This document shows, piece by piece, positions 54,502 to 63,891 of a DNA stretch of 64,000 bases (within the stretch, counting starts at the first letter, position 1; each line of letters opens with the position of its first letter). The notes beneath the pieces are model-generated. The model was not told where the DNA came from. It did not search any database and saw nothing but the letters and a program-made list of their open reading frames with translations. Both the position numbers and the translations under genes were made by a program. This DNA is from Aquisalinus flavus (GTDB lineage: Bacteria; Pseudomonadota; Alphaproteobacteria; Caulobacterales; Parvularculaceae). Location: positions 1,744,055 through 1,808,054 of the forward strand of contig NZ_CP042288.1 in NCBI RefSeq assembly GCF_022559625.1. The letters run 5' to 3'.

Positions 54502-56034
54502 CTAGAAGATCCCCTTCAGCTCATTCGTCTCGAGATATTCGCGCGGCGCGGCGGGGTTGAGGGCGCGCACATCAGCGGCGGTCAGTTCCGGCAGGCGCTG
54601 GACGAGGTCGAGGAAACGGTCGCTTTCTTCCTTGTCGAGGATGCCATCGGTCAGGGTGCAGAATTTCTGGATGTAGTGCTCGCGCACGAAGGGGCGCGCG
54701 CCGAACGGGTGGGCATTGGCGACGCCCAGCTCGTCCTCGATGGTCGATCCGTCTTCCATGGTGATGACGACGCGGGCGCCGAAGGCCTTCTCGTTCGGGT
54801 CATGGCTGTGATAGCGGCGTGTCCATTCCGGGTCTTCGGTCGTGGAAATCTTGTGCCACAGGCGCACCGTGTCCTCGCGCCGGGCGCGTTCGGGGGCATA
54901 GGATTTCTCGTGGTGCCATTCGCCATCCTGCAGGGCGACGGCGAAGATATACATGATCGAATGGTCGAGCGTTTCGCGGCTCGCCTTCGGGTCCATCTTC
55001 TGTGGGTCGCCGGAGCCAGTGCCGATGACATAGTGCGTATGATGCGACGTGTGCAGAACGATGGACTTGACCTTGTCGAAATCGTCGATCTGCTTGCCCA
55101 TGCGGAAGGCGAGGTCGATCAGCGCCTGGGACTGGTACTCGGCGGAATGTTCCTTCGTATACGTGTCCATGATGGCGCGTTTGGCCTCGCCCTTGCCCGG
55201 CAGCGGCACGATATAGGTCGGGCCGTAGGGGCTGTCGCCCTTGTCCCGCGCCGTGCGGCCATTGAGGATGAAGGAGATGATGGAATCCTCACCTTCATAG
55301 ATCGGCGACGGCGCGCCCTCGCCGCGCATGCAGCGGTCGACGGCCTCGATCGCGGTCTTGCCGGCATAGGCAGGGGCAAAGGCTTTCCACGAGGAAATCT
55401 CGCCCTTGCGCGACTGGCGCGTCGTGACCGTGCAGTGCAGCGCCTGCTGGATCGACTGGTAGGTGATTTCCTTGCCAAGATCGAGCAGCGTGCCGAGACC
55501 GGCGGCGACCGACGGGCCGATATGGGCGATGTGGTCGATCTTGTGCTCGTGCAGGCAGATGCCTTTGACGAGATTGACCTGGATTTCATAGCCCGTCGCG
55601 ATGGCGCGCATCAGCTGATTGCCATCCTTGCCCATTTGCTGGGCGACGGCGAGCAGCGGCGGGATATTGTCGCCCGGGTGGGAATAGTCGGCGGCAAGGA
55701 AGGTGTCGTGATAATCGAGCTCGCGCACCGCCGTGCCATTGGCCCAGGCCGCCCATTCCGCAGAGACATGGGCGCCGATGCCGAGGCCGAACAGGCTGGC
55801 GCCGACCTCGCGCGGGTGCGTCAGGGCCTGCGCCCGCGCCGTCCTGATCGGCCCGCGGTTGAGCGAGGCTATGGCGACGGAGGCATTGTCGATGATGCGG
55901 TTGATGATCATGTCGGCGACGTCGTCATCGATGGCGACGGGGTCGGCGGCAACCTCGGCCATCTTCCAGGCCAGCTGGTCTTCGCGTTTCAGCTCATCCT
56001 TTGACGGGTGGGCTCTGACTTCATGATCGATCAT
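54502..56034 (-). CDS. prpD: 2-methylcitrate dehydratase
   Basis: A 510-residue MmgE/PrpD-family dehydratase that converts 2-methylcitrate to methylaconitate. Characteristic blocks: [55 protein letters not shown] and [18 protein letters not shown]. Start [11 protein letters not shown] at 56034 has AAGAGG at six bases; ATG 56040 is too close to it. First gene of the prp operon; no PrpR-type regulator is adjacent in this window. Confidence 0.94.
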   Translation of the reverse strand: MIDHEVRAHPSKDELKREDQLAWKMAEVAADPVAIDDDVADMIINRIIDNASVAIASLNRGPIRTARAQALTHPREVGASLFGLGIGAHVSAEWAAWANGTAVRELDYHDTFLAADYSHPGDNIPPLLAVAQQMGKDGNQLMRAIATGYEIQVNLVKGICLHEHKIDHIAHIGPSVAAGLGTLLDLGKEITYQSIQQALHCTVTTRQSRKGEISSWKAFAPAYAGKTAIEAVDRCMRGEGAPSPIYEGEDSIISFILNGRTARDKGDSPYGPTYIVPLPGKGEAKRAIMDTYTKEHSAEYQSQALIDLAFRMGKQIDDFDKVKSIVLHTSHHTHYVIGTGSGDPQKMDPKASRETLDHSIMYIFAVALQDGEWHHEKSYAPERARREDTVRLWHKISTTEDPEWTRRYHSHDPNEKAFGARVVITMEDGSTIEDELGVANAHPFGARPFVREHYIQKFCTLTDGILDKEESDRFLDLVQRLPELTAADVRALNPAAPREYLETNELKGIF

Positions 56035-56305
56035 GGGCATCCTCTTGAAATTGTATGAGTTCTTGAGCGTTACTCTTTGACGTTACATGGCTCAAACCCG
56101 GCAGGCTGGCAACTGCCGCACCCAGCATGAGCATAAGCGTCCAAGCCCCGCCGGACAAACGGCACGCCGGACTGGCCGCGCGGCAATTTCGCGCAACATC
56201 ATAGCGAGTTGTCGCGGGGCTCTTTTCACGTCCGGGGTTTTAAGAGAAAAGGCCGCAAGCAGAATCAGTTCCAGAAATACCCCTGGTAAATCATAGGAGA
56301 CCCCC

Positions 56306-57418
56306 ATGCGCGTTGGCTGCCCGAAGGAAATCAAGACCCGCGAATACCGCGTCGGCCTGACACCCGACAGCGTGCTGGAGCTGACCCGCGCCGGCCACGA
56401 GGTGATGATCGAGACCAATGCCGGCAGCGCCATCGACTTCAGCGACCATGAATACCGCGCCGCCGGGGCCAGCATCGTCGACACGCCGGAAGAGATTTTC
56501 GAGAAGGCCGAGCTGATCGTGAAGGTCAAGGAACCGCAGCTCAACGAATGCGCGATGCTGTCGGAAGGCCAGACCCTGTTCACCTATCTGCACCTCGCCG
56601 CCGACAAACCACAGGCCGAGGCACTGGTCGAATCCGGCTGCATGGCCATAGCCTATGAGACGGTGACGAGCGATCAGGGCGGGCTGCCGCTGCTCAAACC
56701 GATGTCCGAGGTGGCCGGGCGCATGTCGATCCAGGTCGGCGCCAATGCGCTGCAGATGGCATCGGGCGGGCGCGGCGTGCTGCTCGGCGGCGTGCCGGGT
56801 GTCTCGGCCGCCAATGTCATGATCCTCGGCGGGGGCGTCTCCGGCTTCCATGCTGCGCAGATGGCCGTCGGCATGCATGCTGACGTGACGATCTTCGACA
56901 GATCCCTGAACCGGCTGGAAGAGCTGGACAACCATTTCGGCAACCGCGTCCAGACGGTCTATTCCACGACCGGCGCCATCGCCGAAGCAGTCAAGGACGC
57001 CGATCTCGTCATCGGCGCCGTGCTGGTGCCGGGCGGGTCCGCCCCGAAGCTGATTACCCGCGACATGCTCTCGACCATGAAAAAAGGCGCTGTCCTTGTC
57101 GACATCGCCATCGACCAGGGCGGCTGCTTTGAGACCTCCAAGGCAACCACCCACGACAACCCGACCTATGAGGTCGATGGCATCGTCCATTATTGCGTCG
57201 CCAACATGCCGGGCGCCGTGGCCCGCACCTCGACCTTTGCGCTCAACAACCGCACCATTCCGCATGTGGTCAATATCGCCAATATGGGGCCGAAAAAGGC
57301 GATGAAGGCCGACCGCCATTTGCGCAACGGCCTGAACGTCGCCGATGGCTGGATCACGCACGAAGCCGTCGCGGAGGCTCTGGGCATGAAAATGAAAGAG
57401 GCGGAGAGCTTTCTTTAG
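56306..57418 (+). CDS. ald: Alanine dehydrogenase
   Basis: A 370-residue NAD-dependent enzyme interconverting L-Ala and pyruvate plus ammonia. GGAG is 6 bases upstream. Blocks: MRVGCPKEIKTREYRVGLTP with the catalytic Lys, KVKEPQ, YLHLAADKP with the catalytic His, the NAD motif ILGGGVSGFHAAQMAVGM, and IDQGGCFETS. Complete. Divergent from the prp operon across 271 bases. Role: alanine breakdown or synthesis. Confidence 0.97.
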   Translation: MRVGCPKEIKTREYRVGLTPDSVLELTRAGHEVMIETNAGSAIDFSDHEYRAAGASIVDTPEEIFEKAELIVKVKEPQLNECAMLSEGQTLFTYLHLAADKPQAEALVESGCMAIAYETVTSDQGGLPLLKPMSEVAGRMSIQVGANALQMASGGRGVLLGGVPGVSAANVMILGGGVSGFHAAQMAVGMHADVTIFDRSLNRLEELDNHFGNRVQTVYSTTGAIAEAVKDADLVIGAVLVPGGSAPKLITRDMLSTMKKGAVLVDIAIDQGGCFETSKATTHDNPTYEVDGIVHYCVANMPGAVARTSTFALNNRTIPHVVNIANMGPKKAMKADRHLRNGLNVADGWITHEAVAEALGMKMKEAESFL

Positions 57419-57519
57419 TTTTTCTATTACAGAGCCTCGAATAAATCGCCAGGCTGACGCGTTTGTGGGCGATTATCGCGTTGCAAAAACCGGTGCCCGG
57501 CTATATTTAGCTCGAATAC

Positions 57520-57562
57520 GCGGCTGCCTGCCCTGACGGACGGCAGCCGCATCAGTTTTTCT
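57520..57562 (+). terminator. Rho-independent terminator after ald
   Basis: Stem GCGGCTGCC (57520-57528) with GGCAGCCGC (57542-57550), followed by ATCAGTTTTTCT. It is 100 bases past the ald stop and directly before the fpr start region. Confidence 0.7.
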
Positions 57563-57580
57563 AATGAATGAGGCAGGCTC

Positions 57581-58405
57581 ATGTCAGAGACGGCGATCGC
57601 AGCACCGAAACCGGCGAACCCGAACGCCCCGACCGAGGAAAAAGTCCTCTCGGTCGAGCACTACACCGACCGGCTGTTTTCCTTCCGCATCTCCCGCCCG
57701 ATGAGCTTCCGCTTCCGTTCCGGCGAATTCGTCATGATCGGCCTGCCGGCAGAGCCCGGCGCGGAAAAGCCGAAACCGATCCTGCGCGCCTATTCAGTCG
57801 CCTCCCCATCCTGGGACGAGGAACTGGAATTCTTCTCGATCAAGGTTGAGGACGGGCCGCTGACCTCCCGCCTGCAGAAAATCCAGCCGGGCGACACGGT
57901 GCTGCTCGGCCGCAAGCCGGTCGGCACGCTGGTCCATGACGCGCTGACGCCGGGCAAGCGGCTCTACATGTTCTCCACCGGCACCGGCTTTGCGCCCTTC
58001 GCCAGCGTCATCCGCGATCCGGAAACCTATGAAAAATTCGACGAGGTCATCGTCACCCATACCTGCCGCGAGGTCGCCGAGCTCGCCTATTCGCAAAAGA
58101 TCGTGGAAAGCCTGCCGAACGACCCGCTGATCGGCGAGTTCGTCGGCGACAAGCTGAAATACTTCCCCTCGGTCACCCGCGAGGAATTCAAGCATATGGG
58201 CCGTATCACCGACCTGATCGAGACCGGCGCCCTGTTCGAGCACCTCAACGTACCGCCGCTGAACCCGAAAACCGACCGGGTGATGATCTGCGGGTCCATG
58301 GAGATGATCAATGACACCAAGGCGCTGGTCGAAAAGGCCGGCCTCGATGAAGGATCCAACGCCGCGCCGTCGCAATTCGTCATCGAAAAGGCGTTCGTGG
58401 GCTGA
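57581..58405 (+). CDS. fpr: Ferredoxin--NADP(+) reductase
   Basis: A 274-residue flavoenzyme. FAD-binding LRAYSVASP and the FSTGTGFAPFAS NADP-side motif are present, with MICGSMEMI near the end and the C-terminal EKAFVG of the bacterial (subclass I, Azotobacter-type) reductases. It moves electrons between NADPH and ferredoxin or flavodoxin. Monocistronic after ald's terminator. Confidence 0.95.
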   Translation: MSETAIAAPKPANPNAPTEEKVLSVEHYTDRLFSFRISRPMSFRFRSGEFVMIGLPAEPGAEKPKPILRAYSVASPSWDEELEFFSIKVEDGPLTSRLQKIQPGDTVLLGRKPVGTLVHDALTPGKRLYMFSTGTGFAPFASVIRDPETYEKFDEVIVTHTCREVAELAYSQKIVESLPNDPLIGEFVGDKLKYFPSVTREEFKHMGRITDLIETGALFEHLNVPPLNPKTDRVMICGSMEMINDTKALVEKAGLDEGSNAAPSQFVIEKAFVG

Positions 58406-58464
58406 TCAATTGGCTCCAGAGATAAAATCGCGCTCTGGACCTGACCGGCCGGTCATTGCATAGT

Positions 58465-58482
58465 CTCCCGAAAGATCGGGAG
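58465..58482 (+). promoter_or_regulatory. Hairpin covering the ribosome site of the SGNH gene
   Basis: CTCCCGA (58465-58471), loop AAGA, TCGGGAG (58476-58482). The Shine-Dalgarno GGGAGG (58478-58483) lies in the 3' arm, 6 bases before ATG 58490, so the stem would hide it. Confidence 0.5.
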
Positions 58483-58489
58483 GATAAAA

Positions 58490-59728
58490 ATGGTGATCGG
58501 CAGGCTTTTCTTCTGCGTTACGGCGGCAGCCCTCGCGCTGACTTCAATTGCCACAGCGCAGACTGACGATCTCGAGTGGGTCGGGTCATGGGCGACGGGC
58601 CAGCAATTGGTCGAGGAGCGCAATGAGCTGCCCGACGGCTTCACCGACGATGTGACAATCCACCAGACCGTGAGCCCGACGCTTGCCGGCGAACGGATCC
58701 GGGTGCGCCTTTCCAACGAGTTCGGCGATGGCCCGCTGGAGATCGAGAGAGTTGTCATCGCTGACGCCACCGCCGCTGGCAGCATCGCGGTCGAGCAAGG
58801 CAGTACCGTGCCCCTCACCTTCTCTGGCGCGCCAGGCATCACCATACCCCAAGGCGCGGCATGGTATTCGGACCCGGTCGATTTCACGGTCACTCCCTTC
58901 GACGATATCGCGATTACCATGACCATTGGCGAGGCGCCGGAAAACCAGACCGGCCATCCGGGCTCACGCACGACGACATGGTTCGCCGCGAAAGAAGAAG
59001 GTATTACGGAAAACTCCCGCAACCAGCCCCGCTGGTATTACATCGCCGGTATCGACGTATTGGCCCCGGCCGACCATGCCTCCATCGCGGTGATCGGTGA
59101 TTCCATCACCGACGGCTATGGCTCGACCACCGATGGCAATGACCGCTGGACCGACGTCTTTGCCCGCCGCCTGCAGGCCAACCCGGACACGCAAAACATC
59201 TCTGTGCTGAATATGGGCTTTGGCGGCAATTGCGTGACCCGTAACTGCCTCGGCCCCAATGTCGCCTCGCGCATCGAGCGTGACGTCATCGCCCATCCGA
59301 ATATCGGTCATGTGATTATCTTTGAAGGCATCAACGATCTCGGCGGCCTTGCCCGCACTGCGCCCGATGACAGGCAAGCCCATGACGCGATGGTGGGTGA
59401 CATCATCGCCGTCTACGAACAGCTGATCGCCCGTGCCCATGCGCACGATATCAAGGCATATGGCGCCACGATCACCCCGTTCAAGGGTGGCGACTACTAC
59501 CCCTTCAACGAGAATACCGAGAGGGCGCGCCAGCAGATCAATGACTGGATCCGTAATTCAGGGGCGTTCGATGCCGTTCTCGACTTCGATGCAATCCTGC
59601 GCGATCCGGCAGACCCGCAACGCCTGAGGCCGGAATATGACAATGACCACCTGCACCCCTCCGTTGAAGGGTACAAAGCGTTGGCCGCGGCCGTAACACT
59701 CGAGCTTTTCGAGACGAACACCGAGTGA
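58490..59728 (+). CDS. Exported SGNH/GDSL-family esterase
   Basis: A 412-residue secreted hydrolase; signal peptide 1-23 (ATA-Q). Residues about 27-190 form an accessory beta-rich part. The SGNH core shows Ser205 in VIGDSITDG, Gly in GFGGNC, Asn in EGINDLG and the catalytic Asp/His in NDHLHPS. Such enzymes deacetylate sugars or hydrolyse xylan side chains. It converges with a GH43 glycosidase 12 bases downstream, suggesting shared use on hemicellulose. A strong ribosome site is partly enclosed in a hairpin. Confidence 0.92.
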   Translation: MVIGRLFFCVTAAALALTSIATAQTDDLEWVGSWATGQQLVEERNELPDGFTDDVTIHQTVSPTLAGERIRVRLSNEFGDGPLEIERVVIADATAAGSIAVEQGSTVPLTFSGAPGITIPQGAAWYSDPVDFTVTPFDDIAITMTIGEAPENQTGHPGSRTTTWFAAKEEGITENSRNQPRWYYIAGIDVLAPADHASIAVIGDSITDGYGSTTDGNDRWTDVFARRLQANPDTQNISVLNMGFGGNCVTRNCLGPNVASRIERDVIAHPNIGHVIIFEGINDLGGLARTAPDDRQAHDAMVGDIIAVYEQLIARAHAHDIKAYGATITPFKGGDYYPFNENTERARQQINDWIRNSGAFDAVLDFDAILRDPADPQRLRPEYDNDHLHPSVEGYKALAAAVTLELFETNTE

Positions 59729-59740
59729 GGCGGCAGGGTT

Positions 59741-61801
59741 TTACTCCTTCGCAAGGACCCAGGTGAACCGGACGCCGTCCTGACCGTCAGGGTCCGGCCC
59801 GGGACTGTTGGCCAGCAGCGCGCCTGTCTCCGGCACGACGCGGAGAAAGCGATTGGTGACGAGCGACATCAGCACGATCTCACCGGTCGGTGTCTCGCTC
59901 CACTGGAAATGCTGACTATCGCGACCCGCTTTCGCAAGGCTGACCTCGCCATCCTTCGCAACGGTCAGTGCCCGGCCCTCACGCTCCAAGCGGACACGCC
60001 CCTGCCCGACATCGACAACATCGAAAGCGTGTTCCAGAATGTCCGCCTGCGGTGCATCGTCGAGCATGGTCACGGTCAGATCGATGGACCGGCCAAAGGG
60101 GATCGGCGCAAGGCCATAGGGTGCCGGTTCATGGACCTTGAAAGAATCGAAATCGGCCTGTCCGCCGGTCTCGCCCTCCGGGTTGAACGCAAACAGCGCA
60201 TAGCGCACGCCCTGGAAGGTGTAGAGCTGGTAGACGGTGAAAAACGGCTCGCCGATTTCCTCAAACGTCTCTCCGTCCACGGACCAGCTGAACTGCGCTT
60301 CCTCGCTCATGAAATCGGCATCGGCGCGCAGCCAGACCCGGGTGGCATCGACGCTGACGCGGTCGGTGACCCCACCCTCATTCTCATTGACGCGGATAAT
60401 ATCGAAACCGTCAGCCGTCCTCTCCACCGCGATATAGCCATAGGGCCGGTTGAAGAGGGCGAGCCCGGCGCGGTCACCCTCCGCCATCCCCGTTGTGTCG
60501 AGGATGGCCGTCGGCACGGACCGCGGGCCGATTGCGCGCTGGGTCAGCGTCGTTCTGGCGCGCAGCAGGTTCTCCGCAGCATCTGCCTTGAGCCGCAGAT
60601 AGCCGGGCCGCTCCGTCAGAGACCAGTCTTCCTCGACCGGCACATGGTTCCACTGCCAGACATTGGCGAGGCCCGGACCGTCGAAGTCACCATTGCGTGC
60701 ATAAGGCGCTTTCGGCGATTGCACTGGACCGGTGGCGGGCTTGACCCAGGTGCGCGGTGTGCGTTCGAGATTACCCGGCAGGCCGAACCATGGCCAGCCA
60801 TCTTTCCACGTGACCGGCGAGAGGGCCGTCAGCCTGCCGATAGAATTGGCGTCATACATCGAAAAGCCCCACCACTCGCCTTCCGGCGTCTCGACAATGC
60901 CGCCCTGATGCAGGGACAGCCGGTCGCGTGAGGCCGGGTCTGCAGGCGTCAGGGCGAAAGGCGGTTCCTGCCCGGTCAGGAAGATGTCGCTGGTGGCGAT
61001 ACCCCTGCCCTTCATCAGGCCGAAATCCTCATGCTCCGAAATCGCGCGGATCACCTCCCACGGGCCGTAGGGCGATGGCGCCCGCGCCGCCGGCATGCGC
61101 ATGGAATCGCGATACTCCGCGCTGATAAGAAAGTAAGTGCCGTCAAACTTATAGAAATGAATACCCTCGCCGAGGCCGGAGCCAGCTTCCAGCACCACCT
61201 GCTCCGTACCGGGAATGATATTGGTCAGGTCTTCGTTCAGCTCGGCAACACGGATCTGCTGATAGCCCCAGACGATATAGGCCTTGCCATCATCATCGAA
61301 CAGGATGGAGAGGTCGTGGAAACTTTCATCCATCTCCGAATGGGTCCACGGCCCGCACGGGTCGGTTGCCGTAAAGATCTGCGTCTTGTGGCGGTTCACA
61401 TTGCTGAAGATATAGAACGTGCCGTCGTAATGGCGGAATGTCGGCGCCCACAGGCCCTGACCATATTCCTCGCCATCCCCCTCCAGCCGGAAAGCCGGGC
61501 CCAGGTCCAGCCGGTCCATCGCATAGGAGAGGAACTCCCAGTTGACGAGATCTGTCGAGTGCAGCACCGGCAAGCCCGGCATGGAATGCATGGTCGTGCC
61601 GGTGAGGTAGTAGTCATCCCCGACACGGATCATGTCGGGGTCTGAAAACTCGTCATAGAACAGCGGGTTCGTATAGGTGCCGTTACCATTGTCCGCACTC
61701 CAGCTCTCTCGCAGGGGGCGTTCATCCTGCGCGACAGACGCACCGATGCAGGCAAAACCAAGAACAGCCCCCGCCAGGCCACCAGCGAATTTTCCAATCA
61801 T
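59741..61801 (-). CDS. Exported GH43-family beta-xylosidase/arabinofuranosidase
   Basis: A 686-residue secreted glycosidase. Start at 61801 gives GGGAGG proper spacing; ATG 61807 is too close. Signal peptide to about 24 (SVA-Q). The five-bladed propeller shows catalytic Asp in NPLFYDEFSDPDMIRVGDDYY, Asp in HDLSILFDDDGKAYIVWGYQ and Glu in LGEGIHFYK. Residues about 385-545 look like the GH43 C-terminal beta-sandwich and the last 110 residues a further beta-rich module. It degrades xylan- or arabinan-type chains. Convergent with the SGNH esterase. Confidence 0.9.
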   Translation of the reverse strand: MIGKFAGGLAGAVLGFACIGASVAQDERPLRESWSADNGNGTYTNPLFYDEFSDPDMIRVGDDYYLTGTTMHSMPGLPVLHSTDLVNWEFLSYAMDRLDLGPAFRLEGDGEEYGQGLWAPTFRHYDGTFYIFSNVNRHKTQIFTATDPCGPWTHSEMDESFHDLSILFDDDGKAYIVWGYQQIRVAELNEDLTNIIPGTEQVVLEAGSGLGEGIHFYKFDGTYFLISAEYRDSMRMPAARAPSPYGPWEVIRAISEHEDFGLMKGRGIATSDIFLTGQEPPFALTPADPASRDRLSLHQGGIVETPEGEWWGFSMYDANSIGRLTALSPVTWKDGWPWFGLPGNLERTPRTWVKPATGPVQSPKAPYARNGDFDGPGLANVWQWNHVPVEEDWSLTERPGYLRLKADAAENLLRARTTLTQRAIGPRSVPTAILDTTGMAEGDRAGLALFNRPYGYIAVERTADGFDIIRVNENEGGVTDRVSVDATRVWLRADADFMSEEAQFSWSVDGETFEEIGEPFFTVYQLYTFQGVRYALFAFNPEGETGGQADFDSFKVHEPAPYGLAPIPFGRSIDLTVTMLDDAPQADILEHAFDVVDVGQGRVRLEREGRALTVAKDGEVSLAKAGRDSQHFQWSETPTGEIVLMSLVTNRFLRVVPETGALLANSPGPDPDGQDGVRFTWVLAKE

Positions 61802-61927
61802 GATCATGCCTCCCGGTCGCCGCGTCTTTTATGGGATCAACCTACCCTAGGGGCAGCGCATAGTCAGCGCATGCTCGCGCTACAATCGTTTGCTGTCGCC
61901 ATCGGAGCCACCCGCGACTGCGGACAC

Positions 61928-61957
61928 AAAAAAAACGGGCCCGGAAACCGGACCCGT
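61928..61957 (-). terminator. Rho-independent terminator of the vWA lipoprotein gene
   Basis: On the minus strand a 10-bp stem with one mismatch (61948-61957 with 61935-61944) followed by eight T residues. It is 24 bases past the stop at 61981. Confidence 0.88.
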
Positions 61958-61980
61958 CCCGCGCCCCGGAATGGACGACG

Positions 61981-63579
61981 CTATTTCTCCATGTTTCCGG
62001 CGATATCGACGAGCTTGACGAATTCGGCCCGCTCGCCATAGCGATCCTCGCCCTTCACCTTTGTCGCCGTGTCGGCGATCCTGCCATATGGCAGATCCTC
62101 GACCTCGGCGACGCGGGCGAGGCGCTGGCCGAAGGCGGCGACCATGGCGGCGAACTGGGCATCGCCCGGCGCGGCGCTAAAGCTGCCATACATTTCTGAG
62201 GCGAGAACCGGCTGCTCGATCAGCACGCTCTCGCTTTCGCCGGGCAGCTTGTAGCGCATTTTCAGGAAGGCAAGCTCGCTGGCATCGCCGCTCGCCGGCA
62301 TTTCAGCGTTGGTGGAATAGCGCAGCGGATCGATGCTGCCCTCGTCGCCAGCCAGCGTGATCTCATACATTGCCGTGACCATGTGGCCCGACCCGATGTC
62401 GCCGGCATCGACCTTGTCATCATTGAAGTCTTCGCGGTTCAACAGGCGCGTCTGGTAGCCGATAAGGCGGTATTCCTTGACCGTCATCGGATTGAACTCG
62501 ACCTGGAATTTCAGGTCGTTGGCGATCGGGAACATCGACGAGTTCAGCTCCCGCACCAGCACCTTGCGGGCCTCGTCCAGGGTGTCGATATAGGCGGCGA
62601 TGCCATTGCCGGACTGGGCCAGCTTCTGCATCATCACGTCATTATAGTTGCCGCCGCCGAAGCCGAGGACCGTGAGGTAAATCCCCTCCTGCCGCTTGCG
62701 CGCGACATAATCCTCCAGCCGTTGCGGATCGGCGATCCCGACATTGAAATCGCCATCGGTCGCGAGGATGATGCGGTTGACCTTGTCCTCTGCGAAGTTC
62801 TCCTCGGCCAGGGAATAGGCAAGCTCGATGCCCTGCCCGCCCGCCGTCGATCCGCCGGCGGACAGCTTGTCCATCGCCTGCATGATCTGCGTCTTGCTGT
62901 TGCCGGGTGTCGGCGCCAGTACCACGCCGGCGGCACCGGCATAGACCACGATCGAAACGGTATCATCCTCATCCATCTGGTCGACGAAAAGCCCAAGGGA
63001 CTTCTTTAGCAGCGGTAACTTGTCCTCGTCGCTCATCGAGCCGGAAACATCGAGCAGCAGCACGACATTGGTCGCCAGCTCTTCATCCGGTTCGACGTCA
63101 TAGCCCTTCACGCCGATCTGCATCAGCTTGGTGGTATCGTCCCACGGTGTCGGATAGGTCCAGACCGTCGCGGCGAAAGGTTCGTTGGCGCTTTTCGGGT
63201 CGCCATAGTCATAATCGAAATAGTTGACCATCTCCTCGACCCGGACGGCTTCGGAGGGTGGCATATAGCCCTGGCTCAGCGCCCGGCGCACGAGCGAATA
63301 GGAGGAGGTGTCAACATCGGCGGAGAATGTCGAGACCGGCTCTTCGAGGACCAGCTTTACCGGGTTCTCCTCGCCATTGTCATATTGTTCCGTGTTCATG
63401 GGTTCGCCGGGCATCACCGCCGGCGGCGCCATCATCGCCCGTGCTTCGGACATACGCACGCCGGTCACGACGATCGCGTCTTCCTGTGCCGTCGGTGCAT
63501 AGGCCAGTTCCGCCTCTTCCCTGGTGGTACAGGCCACAAGGATGGCCAGCGATGCCGTTGCCAGTAATATCTTTTTCAT
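61981..63579 (-). CDS. vWA-domain lipoprotein (YfbK-like) with a TonB-box-like segment
   Basis: A 532-residue envelope protein. Lipobox LVAC (Cys 17); residues 34-42 read DAIVVTGVR, the sequence normally found at the TonB box of TonB-dependent receptors. A YfbK N-terminal region (VSTFSADVDTSSYSLVRRAL) is followed by a von Willebrand A domain with an intact MIDAS DVSGSMS (177-183) and a Thr/Asp set near ILATDGDFNVG. A DUF3520-like C-terminus follows. vWA proteins bind partner proteins via a metal ion. ATG 63579 and upstream GGGAGAGG fit. Confidence 0.93.
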   Translation of the reverse strand: MKKILLATASLAILVACTTREEAELAYAPTAQEDAIVVTGVRMSEARAMMAPPAVMPGEPMNTEQYDNGEENPVKLVLEEPVSTFSADVDTSSYSLVRRALSQGYMPPSEAVRVEEMVNYFDYDYGDPKSANEPFAATVWTYPTPWDDTTKLMQIGVKGYDVEPDEELATNVVLLLDVSGSMSDEDKLPLLKKSLGLFVDQMDEDDTVSIVVYAGAAGVVLAPTPGNSKTQIMQAMDKLSAGGSTAGGQGIELAYSLAEENFAEDKVNRIILATDGDFNVGIADPQRLEDYVARKRQEGIYLTVLGFGGGNYNDVMMQKLAQSGNGIAAYIDTLDEARKVLVRELNSSMFPIANDLKFQVEFNPMTVKEYRLIGYQTRLLNREDFNDDKVDAGDIGSGHMVTAMYEITLAGDEGSIDPLRYSTNAEMPASGDASELAFLKMRYKLPGESESVLIEQPVLASEMYGSFSAAPGDAQFAAMVAAFGQRLARVAEVEDLPYGRIADTATKVKGEDRYGERAEFVKLVDIAGNMEK

Positions 63580-63775
63580 GAGGTATCCCTCTCCCGGTTT
63601 GTTCCGATCCCAGATGGCAGTCTGATCATGACCCGATTATGGCGGCAAGAGGGTTTTTGAGGGGAAGACGGGCCGAATACTGCGGATTTCGAGTACACAG
63701 CATACAGAGCAAATACTCACTTGCGTGAGCGGGCGTTTGCTTCCCGTCTTGAGAGTATCCGGAGGGAAACCTCCA

Positions 63776-63891
63776 ACGCTTCTGTTGCCAGGTGCCCGCG
63801 GGCCTGCGGCCCGCTAACTGTATCAAAAGGCGCACCTACTGGGTCTCAGCATGCAGCATCTTCAAGAAGTATTCAGGAGAAATTAAGTCCG
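63776..63891 (+). repeat. 116-bp tandem repeat, unit 1
   Basis: A 116-base unit repeated head to tail at 63892-64000 without a single difference over the 109 bases seen. Each unit has a hairpin (GCGGGCC-TGC-GGCCCGC), an outer pair AGGTGC/GCACCT around it, and an AGGAG sequence near its end. No gene was recognised in it. Confidence 0.95.
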
